From DATHBD01 sp035296325 (GTDB taxonomy: Bacteria; Actinomycetota; Actinomycetes; Mycobacteriales; Micromonosporaceae), in assembly GCA_035296325.1 (NCBI GenBank), contig DATHBD010000081.1:168639-232638 (forward strand): a stretch of 64,000 nucleotides of DNA. Direction: 5' to 3'. The translations under genes were made by a program, and so were the position numbers. This document shows positions 1 to 8,649 of the stretch, one piece after another. Positions within the stretch are counted from its first letter, which is position 1. The number at the start of each line of letters is the position of its first letter. The notes beneath the pieces were generated by a model. The model worked only from the letters and a program-made list of their open reading frames with translations, was not told the DNA's origin and did not search any database.

Positions 1-102
1 GAAGCGCCGATCAACTCGCCGGGATTCCACCTGTACCGCCCGTCCGGCCTGGGCGTCACCCAGCCGACCGACGACCCTGACGACGGCACGGCGTCGCGAT
101 GA
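1..102 (+). CDS. C-terminal end of an unidentified protein (partial)
   Basis: Frame 1 is open from the window edge to a TGA at 100-102 and encodes 33 residues ending in an Asp-rich tail (DDPDDGTASR). Its stop overlaps the mqnB start in an ATGA arrangement, so it is probably co-transcribed and translationally coupled with mqnB. Too little is visible to assign a family. A DUF2771-type lipoprotein occupies this position in some related actinomycetes, as far as I recall, but that is a guess from context. Confidence 0.6.
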   Translation, partial: EAPINSPGFHLYRPSGLGVTQPTDDPDDGTASR

Positions 103-833
103 TCGCCGGGTGCCACCGCCTCCTGATCGTCACCGCAGTCCACGCAGAGGTCGTCGCCGTGGTCGACGGCCTGCGCGCGGCCGCTGGCCACCCGGACAGC
201 GACGACATCAGCGACGGGGGCGACGGCACGGCCACCATCAAGATCGGCCGGCGCAACCGCACGGCGACGCTGCTGAGTGGCGGCGTCGGCATGGCGGCGG
301 CAGCCGCGACCACGGCGCGGGCGCTGGCGCTCGGCGATGCCCGGCGCATGCCGTACGACGCCGTGCTCAGCGTCGGCATCGGCGGCGGGATGGTGCACCG
401 GGTCAGCGTGGGCGGCCTGGCGGTCGGCACCAGCACCGTCGCGGCCGACCTGGGAGCGGCAAGCCCGGACGGCTTCCTCGACCTTGATCAGCTCGGCTTC
501 GGCGCCAGCAGCCTGACCTGCGACCCGACCCTCGTGGCGCGGCTGCGGAGCGCCCTGCCGGGCGCCGCCGCCGGCCCGATCCTGACGGTCAACACGGTGA
601 CCGGCACGGCCGACGGCACCGCCGAGGTGCTCGCGCGCCACCCCGACGCGGTGGCCGAGGCGATGGAGGGCTTCGGCGTGGCCACCGCGGCCGGGCACGC
701 CGGGGTGCCGTTCGCCGAGTTGCGGGCGGTGTCCAACCCGGTCGAGCCGCGGAACCGCGTCGCCTGGCGGATCCCGGCCGCCCTGGGCGCCCTGACCGCC
801 GCGTTCGCGGCCCTGGCTACGGTGGGTACGTGA
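99..833 (+). CDS. mqnB: Futalosine hydrolase MqnB
   Basis: 244 residues, nucleoside phosphorylase/hydrolase fold. MqnB removes hypoxanthine from futalosine in the cytoplasmic futalosine route to menaquinone. Supporting features are a glycine-rich loop (VGIGGG near residue 90) and the MEG motif (EAMEGFGVATAA near residue 190), which in this fold contacts the ribose, plus the directly following mqnD gene. The ATG lies in an ATGA overlap with the upstream stop. The GTGA overlap at 830-833 couples it to mqnD. An MTA/SAH nucleosidase would be the main alternative, but the mqnD neighbour makes MqnB much likelier. Confidence 0.93.
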   Translation: MIAGCHRLLIVTAVHAEVVAVVDGLRAAAGHPDSDDISDGGDGTATIKIGRRNRTATLLSGGVGMAAAAATTARALALGDARRMPYDAVLSVGIGGGMVHRVSVGGLAVGTSTVAADLGAASPDGFLDLDQLGFGASSLTCDPTLVARLRSALPGAAAGPILTVNTVTGTADGTAEVLARHPDAVAEAMEGFGVATAAGHAGVPFAELRAVSNPVEPRNRVAWRIPAALGALTAAFAALATVGT

Positions 834-1678
834 CACCGTCCCAGCTGTCGATCGCCTTCTCGCCGTGCCCCAACGACACCTTCGTCTTCCACGCCCTGGT
901 GCACGGCCGGGTGCCCGACGCGCCGCGGTTCGCCGTCACCTACGCCGACGTGGACGTGACCAACACCGCCGCCCTGCTCGGCGAGTACGACCTGGTCAAG
1001 GTGAGCTACGCGGCCGTGCCGTGGCTGCTCGACCGGTACCGGCTGCTGCCCTGCGGCGGGGCACTCGGCCGGGGCTGCGGACCGCTCATTCTGACCGCCG
1101 GCGCCGCCAGCCCGACCACGAGCCCGACCGGGGACCTGGCCGGCAAGACGATCGCGATCCCCGGTGAGCGGACCACGGCGTACCTGCTGATGCGCCTGTG
1201 GTCGGCGCAGGCGCCGCCGTCGCATGTGGAGGTTGTGCCGTTCGACCAGATCATGCCCGGGGTGGCGGCCGGGCGCTTCGACGCCGGCCTGGTGATCCAC
1301 GAGGCGCGATTCACCTACCCGAGGTACGGCCTGCGCGCGATGGTCGACCTGGGCGAGTGGTGGGAGTCCGACACCGGGCTGCCCATCCCGCTGGGCGCGA
1401 TCCTCGCCCGGCGGGACACCGTCGACGCCGACCGGGCGGCCGGGTGGATCCGGGCCTCGGTCCGCCACGCCTGGGCCAACCCCGCCGAGAGCCGGGAGTA
1501 CGTCCTGGCACACGCCCAGGAGTTGGAGCCGGACGTGGTAGCCCGGCACATCGACCTGTACGTCAACGACTTCACCGAGCGCCTGGGCGACGACGGGTAC
1601 GCCGCCGTGGAGGCGCTGCTGTCCCGGGCCGCCACCCATGGCCTGACGCCGCCGGTGCCGGCGTCGGCCCTGCGGTAG
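830..1678 (+). CDS. mqnD: 1,4-dihydroxy-6-naphthoate synthase MqnD
   Basis: 282 residues, periplasmic-binding-protein-like fold. MqnD converts cyclic dehypoxanthine futalosine to 1,4-dihydroxy-6-naphthoate, the step after MqnC in futalosine-route menaquinone synthesis. The N-terminal signature SPCPNDTFVFHALVHG is visible, as is the conserved IHEARFTY segment whose His (about residue 157) corresponds to the catalytic base known for the family. The GTG start overlaps the mqnB stop by four bases. mqnA, mqnC and mqnE are not in this window, so the pathway is dispersed. Confidence 0.95.
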   Translation: MTPSQLSIAFSPCPNDTFVFHALVHGRVPDAPRFAVTYADVDVTNTAALLGEYDLVKVSYAAVPWLLDRYRLLPCGGALGRGCGPLILTAGAASPTTSPTGDLAGKTIAIPGERTTAYLLMRLWSAQAPPSHVEVVPFDQIMPGVAAGRFDAGLVIHEARFTYPRYGLRAMVDLGEWWESDTGLPIPLGAILARRDTVDADRAAGWIRASVRHAWANPAESREYVLAHAQELEPDVVARHIDLYVNDFTERLGDDGYAAVEALLSRAATHGLTPPVPASALR

Positions 1679-1688
1679 CGGCCGGCGG

Positions 1689-2081
1689 TCAGATCTCCAG
1701 CTCGCTGGCTACCGCGTGGACGAGTTCGGCGACCATCCGGGCCGACTTCTTGTCGGGGAACCGGCCCCGACGCAGGTCCGGCTGCACCTTCGCCTCGAGC
1801 ACCTTGATCATGTCTTCGATCAGGCCGTGCAGCTCCTCAGCCGGGCGCCGACGCAGCTCGACCACCGACTGCGGGCTCTCCAGCAGCTTGACGGCGAGCG
1901 CCTGATGACCTTTGCGCCCCTCGACGACCCCGAACTCGACCCGCTGGCCGACCTTGATGTCGGCCACGCCGGTCGGCAGTGCCGCCTTGTGGACGAAGAC
2001 GTCACCGCCGTCGTCCCTCGTGAGGAAACCGAAACCCTTCTCCGTGTCGTACCACTTGACCCGACCCGTTGGCACGCTCAC
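1689..2081 (-). CDS. Cold-shock domain protein with C-terminal extension
   Basis: 130 residues. The first 65 form a cold-shock domain with both RNA-binding motifs: RNP1 (KGFGFL) and RNP2 (DVFVHKAAL). The remaining 65 residues are a charged helical extension (VVELRRRPAEELHGLIEDMIKVLEAK), making the protein about twice the length of CspA. Such extended Csp proteins occur in actinomycetes next to mqnD. Expected role is single-stranded RNA/DNA binding in the cytoplasm. Start is GTG, preceded by GGGGAGC. It converges with mqnD across 10 bp. Confidence 0.93.
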   Translation of the reverse strand: MSVPTGRVKWYDTEKGFGFLTRDDGGDVFVHKAALPTGVADIKVGQRVEFGVVEGRKGHQALAVKLLESPQSVVELRRRPAEELHGLIEDMIKVLEAKVQPDLRRGRFPDKKSARMVAELVHAVASELEI

Positions 2082-2131
2082 TCAGCTCCCCAGAAAGTTT
2101 GTCCCCGGCTGACCGGATCACCGCCTTCAGG

Positions 2132-2779
2132 CTAATCGGCGTGCGGCGGAGGTCCAACCGGGTTGCCGGCCGCTTCCCGGCGGTACCGATCCCACCACCG
2201 GGGGAACCGCTCCAGATCGGGGAGCACGACGCCCGCCCCGGCGGTTTCCAGGGCAGCGGCGTCACACGGCCCGGTCGCCACGCCCACGGCGGACGCCCCG
2301 GCGCTCACCGCGGCCCGCATGTCGGCCACGTGGTCACCGACATACACCGACGCGCCGAGATCCCGCAGCGCCTCCGCCTTGCCGCCGGCGAACACGTCGC
2401 CGACCAGGCTGTGCACCGCCAGGCCGGCGTGATCGAGGTGGAGGCGGGCCAGCGGTTCGTGCTTCGACGTGATCACGACGACCGAGCCACCGGCGTCGCG
2501 TACCGCCGCGATCGAACCGGCCGCGCCGGGCAGCGGGGTGGCCGGCGTGATGGCGTACCGCGGGTAGAGCGAGCGGTAGAGCGCCACGGCCTGATCCACC
2601 TCGTCGGCGGGGAACCAGTTCGCCAACTCGACGGCCAACGGAGGCCCCAGCCGGTTCACCACGAGGTCCACGTCGACCGGCACGCCGGTCCGCGCGGTCA
2701 GCTCGCGGTACGTCGCCGCGATGCCGGCCCGCGTGTCCAGCAGCGTCATGTCCAGATCGAAGCCCACCACCAGCGTCAC
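2132..2779 (-). CDS. HAD-family phosphatase (phosphoglycolate phosphatase-like)
   Basis: 215 residues. The catalytic HAD motif I is visible at the N terminus as DLDMTLLDT, where the first Asp is the nucleophile. A helical cap follows (about 20-80), then the Thr/Ser and Lys motifs (VVITSKHEP) and an acidic motif (VYVGDHVADMRAA). The layout is that of subfamily I HAD hydrolases such as phosphoglycolate phosphatase or pyrophosphatase PpaX. Substrate cannot be read from sequence. It is divergent from the downstream WYL protein gene. Confidence 0.88.
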   Translation of the reverse strand: MTLVVGFDLDMTLLDTRAGIAATYRELTARTGVPVDVDLVVNRLGPPLAVELANWFPADEVDQAVALYRSLYPRYAITPATPLPGAAGSIAAVRDAGGSVVVITSKHEPLARLHLDHAGLAVHSLVGDVFAGGKAEALRDLGASVYVGDHVADMRAAVSAGASAVGVATGPCDAAALETAGAGVVLPDLERFPRWWDRYRREAAGNPVGPPPHAD

Positions 2780-2856
2780 CGGCCGACCCTACCGCCTCGG
2801 CTGGACCGGCACGGGTCACCGGTTTGCCGCCCGGGCCGGCTAGCGTAGGACCCAGC

Positions 2857-5331
2857 ATGAGCACGCGATTCGTTGACCACCTGCGCTCCCTGCCCGACGA
2901 CGGGCTCGGCGCGCTCGTCCGGCTGCGCCCGGACCTGGTGATGCCGGTGCCGGCCGACATCACCGCGCTCGCGGCGCGCGCCCAGTCCCGCCTGTCGGTG
3001 GCCCGCGCGCTCGAGCCGCTGGACCGGTTCACGCTGGAGATTCTGGACGCGCTGCGCTTCGCCCGCACCGCGGAGGGCACCGTCGCCACCGACGCCGTGC
3101 TGGCCATGACAGCCCCGGGCGGCGTCGACCCGGCCCGGGTCCGCGCCGCCGTCAACAGCCTCCGGGCGCGATTCGTGGCGTACGGCCCCGAGCACGCGCT
3201 GCGCCTGGTCGCCGCCGTCGACGAGGTGTGCTCGCCGTACCCGGCCGGGCTGGGCCGCCCGGCCGCCGAGCTCGGCGACCCCGCGACAGCCGCGCTCGTG
3301 GCCGATGCAGCCGGCCTACGCCGCACCGTCCTGGCCGCACCGCCGGCCGCCCGGGCGGTGCTGGACCGGCTGGCAGCCGGGCCTCCGGTCGGGGCGGTCG
3401 CGCCGACCAGTCTGGCGCCGGACGCGGACTCCCCGGTGCGCTGGCTGGTGGAACGGCACCTGCTGGTGGCCACCTCGACCGACGCGGTCGAACTGCCCCG
3501 CGAGGTCGCCCTGGTGCTGCGCCGGGACACCGGCCCGGTCGGTCAACTGCACCCCTCCCCACCAGCGCTCGAGCCGCCGATGCGCGACCAGGCGGCGGCG
3601 GACCGCGCCGGCGCCGGCCAGGCGATGGAGGCGGTACGCCATACCGAGGCGCTGCTCGAGGCGCTCAGCGCGGAGCCCGCCACGGTTCTGCGCACCGGCG
3701 GCCTCGGGGTCCGTGACCTGCGCCGACTGGCCCGCTCGGCCGGCCTGGAGCCGGCGGGAGCGGGCACCCTGATCGAGGTGGCGGCCGCCGCCGGCCTGCT
3801 CGCCGACAGCTCGTGGGACTCGGCGGACGCGTTGTTCCTGCCCACCGCCGGGTACGACGCCTGGCGGGTCAGCGGCATCGCGGTGCGGTGGACCCGGCTG
3901 GCGCACGGGTGGCTGGCGATGAGCCGGGCGCCGTCGCTGATCGGCGAGCGCGACGACCGGGACCGGGTCATCGGTCCGCTCTCGCCGGAGGTCGAGCGCA
4001 GTGCAGCGCCGGCACAGCGGCGCGCGGCCCTGGCCGTCCTGGCCGGCCTGCCGCCGGGATCGGCGCCTACGGCGGACGAGGTGGCCGCCGTGCTGGCCTG
4101 GCGGGCACCGAGGCGGGCCAGCCGTTCGTCCACAAGCGGCGTGCAGGCGGCGCTGTCCGAGGCCGCCCTGCTCGGGTTGACCGGGAGCGGCGCGCTCACC
4201 GGCTTCGGCCGGCTGCTGCTCGACGAGGCCGCCGAGCGGGTGCCCGGCGAACCGGGGTTCGGGGAACCTGGCTTCGACGACACCGGGTCCGGTGACACCG
4301 GCGGCCCAGCCTCGCGCGGCCGGGCCGGCGGAGACCCGGGGACCGACGACCCGTTGGGCGTACGGGCGCCGGAGGGCAGGCAGCCGCCCCGATCGGCCAG
4401 CGCACTCGACGCCCTGCTGCCCGGTCCGGTAGACCACGTGCTGGTCCAGGCCGACCTCACCATCATCGTGCCGGGTCCACCGGAGCCGGTGCTCAGCGCC
4501 GAGTTGGAGGTTGTGGCCGAGGCGGAGTCGCCGAGCGTCCACCGGGTCACGCCGGAGTCCGTCCGCCGGGCACTGGACACCGGCTACGCCGCGAGCGACC
4601 TGCACAGCCTCTTCGCCCGGCGGTCGCGCACGCCGGTGCCGCAGTCGCTGACCTACCTTGTCGACGATGTCGCGCGCCGCCACGGCGGGCTGCGGGTCGG
4701 TGCCGCCGGTGGCTATCTCCGCAGCGACGACGAGGCGCTGATGGCCGAGGTCCTCGCGGATCGCCGGCTCGCCGCGCTGTCGCTGCGCCGGCTCGCCCCC
4801 ACCGTCCTCGCCACCCCGTACGCCGTGGCCCGCCTGCTCGGGGCGCTCCGCGAGGCCGGGTACGCGCCGGTGCAGGAGGACGCCACCGGCGCCACCGTGC
4901 TGTCCCGGCCGAAGACCCGTCGGGCCGGCGCGCGGCCGTCCATCCCGACCCGCCGACTCGATGATCCGTTCGCCATGCCCCGGCTGAGCGCGGCGCGGCT
5001 GGCCGGCGTGATCGAACAGATCCGCAGAGGCGACGCCGCGGCACGGGCCGCCCAGCGGATGCCCGCAACGGTGCGGGGCGGCGTCAACGGCAGCGCCGTC
5101 GGCGGGACGCAGCAGCACACCCAGGCGCTGTCCGTGCTGCAGCAGGCCATGCGGGACCGCGCGATGGTCTGGGTCGGTTACGTCGACGCGCATGGCTCAG
5201 CCGCGTCCCGCCTGGTGCGCCCGGTGTCGATGAGCGGCGGTTATCTGCGCGCCGAGGACGATCGGACCGAAATGGTGCACACCTTCGCGCTGCACCGGAT
5301 CACCGCAGCGGTGATCGACGGCGCTGACTAA
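2857..5331 (+). CDS. Helicase-associated (Helicase_C_3) and WYL domain protein
   Basis: 824 residues from the ATG at 2857. The middle (about 520-640) resembles the XPB/Ssl2-associated Helicase_C_3 region (LPGPVDHVLVQADLTIIVPG, then VTPESVRRALDTGYAASDLHSLF). The last 75 residues form a WYL-like domain (MVWVGYVDAHGSAASRLVRPV ending in FALHRI). It contains no Walker A or DEAD/DEAH motif, so it is not itself an ATPase. The XPB-type helicase lies 1.6 kb downstream in the same direction, as is common in actinobacteria, suggesting a partner or accessory factor in DNA repair. Biochemical role is inference. An upstream in-frame start at 2824 is less likely. Confidence 0.85.
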   Translation: MSTRFVDHLRSLPDDGLGALVRLRPDLVMPVPADITALAARAQSRLSVARALEPLDRFTLEILDALRFARTAEGTVATDAVLAMTAPGGVDPARVRAAVNSLRARFVAYGPEHALRLVAAVDEVCSPYPAGLGRPAAELGDPATAALVADAAGLRRTVLAAPPAARAVLDRLAAGPPVGAVAPTSLAPDADSPVRWLVERHLLVATSTDAVELPREVALVLRRDTGPVGQLHPSPPALEPPMRDQAAADRAGAGQAMEAVRHTEALLEALSAEPATVLRTGGLGVRDLRRLARSAGLEPAGAGTLIEVAAAAGLLADSSWDSADALFLPTAGYDAWRVSGIAVRWTRLAHGWLAMSRAPSLIGERDDRDRVIGPLSPEVERSAAPAQRRAALAVLAGLPPGSAPTADEVAAVLAWRAPRRASRSSTSGVQAALSEAALLGLTGSGALTGFGRLLLDEAAERVPGEPGFGEPGFDDTGSGDTGGPASRGRAGGDPGTDDPLGVRAPEGRQPPRSASALDALLPGPVDHVLVQADLTIIVPGPPEPVLSAELEVVAEAESPSVHRVTPESVRRALDTGYAASDLHSLFARRSRTPVPQSLTYLVDDVARRHGGLRVGAAGGYLRSDDEALMAEVLADRRLAALSLRRLAPTVLATPYAVARLLGALREAGYAPVQEDATGATVLSRPKTRRAGARPSIPTRRLDDPFAMPRLSAARLAGVIEQIRRGDAAARAAQRMPATVRGGVNGSAVGGTQQHTQALSVLQQAMRDRAMVWVGYVDAHGSAASRLVRPVSMSGGYLRAEDDRTEMVHTFALHRITAAVIDGAD

Positions 5332-5410
5332 GCCTGATTCGGGTGGTAGGTTCGCGCGCGGCGTTGCTTTCCCCGCAGGGCCACGGACCGTCCAGCCGAG
5401 GGAGGACTGC

Positions 5411-6121
5411 GTGTCGGAGGTTGAAGGCGACACCGGGTTGCAGAGCGACGTCCTGGAGGATCTGGAGGACGCCCGCAACTACCGCCGGTGGCTGGTCGAC
5501 CTGGCCCTGCCGTACCTGGGGGACGACCCGCTCGAGGTCGGTAGCGGCCTTGGAAACTATGCCGCCGAGTGGGCGAGAGCCGGTGTCCCGCGGCTGACCG
5601 CGAGCGAGGCCGACCCGGGCCGGCTCGCCGGGCTGCGCGAGCGGTTCGCCGGCGACCCGGTGGTCCGGGTACGCGAGCTGGCGGTGCCGATCGAGGAGAC
5701 GGCGGAGCACTCAGCCGTCGTGGCGTACAACGTGCTGGAGCACATCCCGGACGACCACGGGGCGCTGCGGGCCTTCGCCGGTCTGCTGCGACCCGGCGGT
5801 GCGGTGATCCTCATCGTGCCCGCGTTCCCCAGTGCGATGAGTCAGTTCGACCTGGCCATCGGCCATCAGCGTCGCTACCGCCGGGCCTCCCTGCAGGCGG
5901 CCGTGAAGCAGGCCGGGCTCACCGTCGAGGTGCTGCGGCACGTCAACTCCGTTGGCCTGCTCGGTTGGTACGTCATGGTCAAGGCACTCAAGGGCCGGCC
6001 CAAGGCAGGCGTGCCGCTCACCGTGTACGACCGCGGCGTCGTGCCGGTGCTGCGCCGGGTTGAAGCGCGCGTGACCCCACCGTTCGGGCAGTCGCTGCTG
6101 GTGGTCGCGCGCAAGACCTGA
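5411..6121 (+). CDS. Class I SAM-dependent methyltransferase
   Basis: 236 residues. Motif I for S-adenosylmethionine binding is present (LEVGSGLGNYAAEWA, about residues 45-60), followed by an acidic residue after strand 2 (ASEADPG) and the NVLEHIPDDHGALRAFAGLLRPGG segment typical of class I methyltransferases. The GTG start has GGAGG at 5401. The acceptor substrate is unknown; the C-terminal half resembles methyltransferases that sit beside glycosyltransferases, but none is adjacent here. It runs in the same direction as the WYL protein gene with an 80-bp gap. Confidence 0.87.
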   Translation: MSEVEGDTGLQSDVLEDLEDARNYRRWLVDLALPYLGDDPLEVGSGLGNYAAEWARAGVPRLTASEADPGRLAGLRERFAGDPVVRVRELAVPIEETAEHSAVVAYNVLEHIPDDHGALRAFAGLLRPGGAVILIVPAFPSAMSQFDLAIGHQRRYRRASLQAAVKQAGLTVEVLRHVNSVGLLGWYVMVKALKGRPKAGVPLTVYDRGVVPVLRRVEARVTPPFGQSLLVVARKT

Positions 6122-6137
6122 CGGCAGGTGGTCGGGC

Positions 6138-6449
6138 TCAGCGGTTGCCGCGCACCGCGCCGAACGCGGAGGCCAGGACCCCGAGCAGCAGCGCACCGCC
6201 CACCGCCTCGCCGACGGCGTCCACGACCGGGCTGTTGAACACCGCCCAGGAAACGCCGAACCAGGCGACCGCCAGCAGGGCCAGGGTGATCAGGCCGATC
6301 AGCGCGAGCCGGGTCATCGGCGCCGGCGCATCGACATCGGCCGGCATCCGGGCGCTCCGATGGTCCAGGCCGCGTCCGTCGATGCCCGCCCCGGCGGCCG
6401 ACGTTCTGTCGTCCACAGTAGACTGGTCGACGCTCTCCGGCTCGCTCAC
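6138..6449 (-). CDS. Small membrane protein, unknown function
   Basis: 103 residues. A polar N-terminal half (residues 1-45, rich in Asp/Ser/Arg) is followed by two hydrophobic segments: LALIGLITLALLAVAWFGVSWAVF and a second, Ala/Gly/Leu-rich stretch (VGGALLLGVLASAFGAV). Predicted topology is two transmembrane helices. I do not recognise the family. It converges with the methyltransferase gene and codon use is that of the neighbours. Confidence 0.7.
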   Translation of the reverse strand: MSEPESVDQSTVDDRTSAAGAGIDGRGLDHRSARMPADVDAPAPMTRLALIGLITLALLAVAWFGVSWAVFNSPVVDAVGEAVGGALLLGVLASAFGAVRGNR

Positions 6450-6944
6450 GTTGGCAGCGTAGCGCTCGCGCGCCCGCTGTTCGAGCCATGTTGATGCCGC
6501 ACCGGCGTCCCGCCCCGTGCCTCCGCCGGCCGTCGCGGTATCGGCGGCACAGTGCTGGCCGGCGCGGGCACAGTGCTGGCCGGCGCGGGGGGACGCGCCC
6601 GCCCCCGATCCGATGCCACCGCCGAAGCCCCGGCCGCATGATGACCATGCGCGCGACCGTGACCCGGCGCGAACGCGTACGCCCCGACGCCGCCAGCACG
6701 GCCGCCCATCAACAGCCGTACTTCATAGACGCCACACTGCAGGTAAGCGGTTGCGTATGGGGAGTGAGATTTTGGTCGGGTTTCAGACATGAGGCGCCCG
6801 TCACACCATTCGCCGCACTCGGCGGGCCCTGCGCCAGTCGCATCGCACCGATAAGGACCATTCTGTCGGTATCGTTCGCCGGACGTCGGACCTGGCCTGA
6901 CCGCCGTGCCACACTGGAGCGTTCACACAAGTCTGGGGATGCTC
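6450..6944. other. Intergenic region upstream of the XPB-type helicase
   Basis: About 495 bp without a convincing gene. It holds an exact tandem repeat at 6547-6588, and the segment around 6715-6790 is less GC-rich than its surroundings. Reading frames here are Arg/Pro/His-rich and lack normal codon bias. The promoter for the helicase and perhaps for the divergent small membrane protein should lie here, but I cannot point to convincing -35/-10 boxes. Confidence 0.5.
6547..6588. repeat. Tandem 21-bp direct repeat, two copies
   Basis: The unit starting GCACAGTGCTGGCC occurs twice in immediate succession (6547-6567 and 6568-6588) with no differences. It lies in non-coding sequence. It may be a replication-slippage product; a protein-binding role is possible but unsupported. 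Confidence 0.8.
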
Positions 6945-8588
6945 GTGACCGATGGCCCGTTGATCGTCCAGTCCGACAAGACACTGCTGCTCGAGGTCGA
7001 CCATGCCGACGCGCTCGCGTGCCGGATGGCCATCGCGCCCTTCGCCGAGTTGGAGCGCTCGCCGGAGCACGTGCACACGTACCGACTCACGCCACTCGGG
7101 CTGTGGAACGCGCGGGCCGCCGGCCACGACGCCGAGGGCGTGGTGGATGCGCTGCTGCGGTACTCGCGGTACCCGGTGCCGCACGCCCTCCTGGTGGACG
7201 TCGCCGACACCATGGACCGGTACGGTCGGCTGCAGATCGCCGCGGACCCGGTGCACGGCCTGATCCTGCGCGGGCTGGACCGGGCGGTGCTCACCGAGGT
7301 CGCCAAGTCCAAGAAGCTCGCCGGCATGCTGGGCGCGAAGATCGACGACGACACCATCGCCGTGCACGCGTCCGAGCGGGGCCGGCTCAAGCAGGCCCTG
7401 CTGAAGCTGGGCTGGCCCGCCGAGGATCTGGCCGGGTACGTCAACGGCGAGGCGCACCAGATCTCGCTGAACGAGTCCGACTGGCACCTCCGGACCTACC
7501 AGCGGGAGGCAGCCGACTCATTCTGGGCCGGCGGGTCCGGCGTCGTGGTGCTGCCCTGCGGCGCCGGCAAGACGCTGGTCGGCGCAGCCGCGATGGCACA
7601 GGCGCAGGCCACCACGCTGATCCTGGTGACCAACACGGTCGCCGGCCGGCAGTGGAAGCGGGAACTGATCGCGCGCACCTCGCTGACCGAGGAGGAGATC
7701 GGGGAGTACTCCGGCGAGCGCAAGGAGATCCGCCCGGTCACCATCGCCACGTACCAGGTTCTGACCACCCGACGCGGCGGCACGTTTCCGCACCTCGACC
7801 TGTTCGGGGCGCGTGACTGGGGCCTGATCCTCTACGACGAGGTGCACCTGCTGCCCGCCCCGATCTTTCGCTTCACCGCCGACCTGCAGGCCCGCCGCCG
7901 GCTGGGGCTGACCGCCACGCTGGTCCGCGAGGACGGGCGGGAGGGCGACGTCTTCTCACTGATCGGGCCGAAGCGCTACGACGCGCCGTGGAAGGACATC
8001 GAGTCGCAGGGCTGGATCGCGCCCGCCTCGTGCGTGGAGGTGCGGGTCACCCTCACCGAGGCGGAGCGGATGGCGTACGCCGTGGCCGAGCCCGAGGAGC
8101 GGTACCGGGTCGCGGCGACCGCGCGCACCAAGCAGCCGGTGGTGAAGGCGCTGGTCGAGAAGCACCGCGACGAGCAGATCCTGGTCATCGGCGCATACCT
8201 GGACCAGCTGCACCAGCTCAGCGAGTTCCTGGAGGCCCCGATCCTGCAGGGCTCCACCACCACAAAGGAGCGGGAGCGGCTCTTCGACGCGTTCCGCTCC
8301 GGTGAGCTGCGCACGCTTGTCATCTCCCGGGTCGGCAACTTCTCGATCGACCTGCCCGAGGCGGCGGTGGCGATCCAGGTGTCCGGCACGTTCGGCTCGC
8401 GCCAGGAGGAGGCCCAGCGACTCGGCCGGGTACTGCGCCCGAAGGCGGACGGCCGGCAGGCGCACTTCTACACGGTGGTTGCCCGCGACACCATCGACAC
8501 CGAGTACGCCGCGCACCGCCAGCGTTTCCTCGCCGAGCAGGGCTACGCGTACACGATCGTCGACGCGGACGACGTACTCGCTCCCTGA
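6945..8588 (+). CDS. DNA repair helicase, XPB type
   Basis: 547 residues from the GTG at 6945 (GGGGAT upstream; an ATG at 6939 is an alternative). Residues 1-170 form the N-terminal damage-recognition-like region (LIVQSDKTLLLEVDH, ARAAGHDAEGVVDALLRYSRYPVPHALLVDV). The superfamily 2 helicase core follows: Walker A GAGKT with Lys near 209, DEVH as motif II, LTATLVREDGRE as motif III, and QEEAQRLGRVLRPK as motif VI. This is the bacterial homologue of eukaryotic XPB (3'-5' DNA translocase). Its WYL/helicase-associated neighbour lies upstream. Confidence 0.95.
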   Translation: MTDGPLIVQSDKTLLLEVDHADALACRMAIAPFAELERSPEHVHTYRLTPLGLWNARAAGHDAEGVVDALLRYSRYPVPHALLVDVADTMDRYGRLQIAADPVHGLILRGLDRAVLTEVAKSKKLAGMLGAKIDDDTIAVHASERGRLKQALLKLGWPAEDLAGYVNGEAHQISLNESDWHLRTYQREAADSFWAGGSGVVVLPCGAGKTLVGAAAMAQAQATTLILVTNTVAGRQWKRELIARTSLTEEEIGEYSGERKEIRPVTIATYQVLTTRRGGTFPHLDLFGARDWGLILYDEVHLLPAPIFRFTADLQARRRLGLTATLVREDGREGDVFSLIGPKRYDAPWKDIESQGWIAPASCVEVRVTLTEAERMAYAVAEPEERYRVAATARTKQPVVKALVEKHRDEQILVIGAYLDQLHQLSEFLEAPILQGSTTTKERERLFDAFRSGELRTLVISRVGNFSIDLPEAAVAIQVSGTFGSRQEEAQRLGRVLRPKADGRQAHFYTVVARDTIDTEYAAHRQRFLAEQGYAYTIVDADDVLAP

Positions 8589-8598
8589 GCCGCGCCGG

Positions 8599-8636
8599 GA
8601 ACCCGGCACGGCCCTGGGAGCGGCCGTACCGGGTTC
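8599..8636. terminator. Bidirectional hairpin terminator
   Basis: A 15-bp stem with one mismatch (GAACCCGG...GGCC against GGCC...CCGGGTTC) and an 8-nt loop sits between the stop codons of the convergent helicase and repeat-protein genes. There is no long T-run, as is common in high-GC actinomycetes. Confidence 0.75.
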
Positions 8637-8649
8637 TCGCCCGACCTGT

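Noticed and set aside
3316..5193. 625-residue minus-strand frame opposite the WYL/helicase-associated gene
   Set aside because: Same antisense artefact; composition is Arg/Gly/Gln-rich and there is no start context or conserved motif.
6446..6790. 114-residue minus-strand frame upstream of the XPB-type helicase
   Set aside because: It spans the exact 21-bp repeat, giving a repeated PAPASTV segment, lacks third-position bias and has no ribosome site or recognisable domain.
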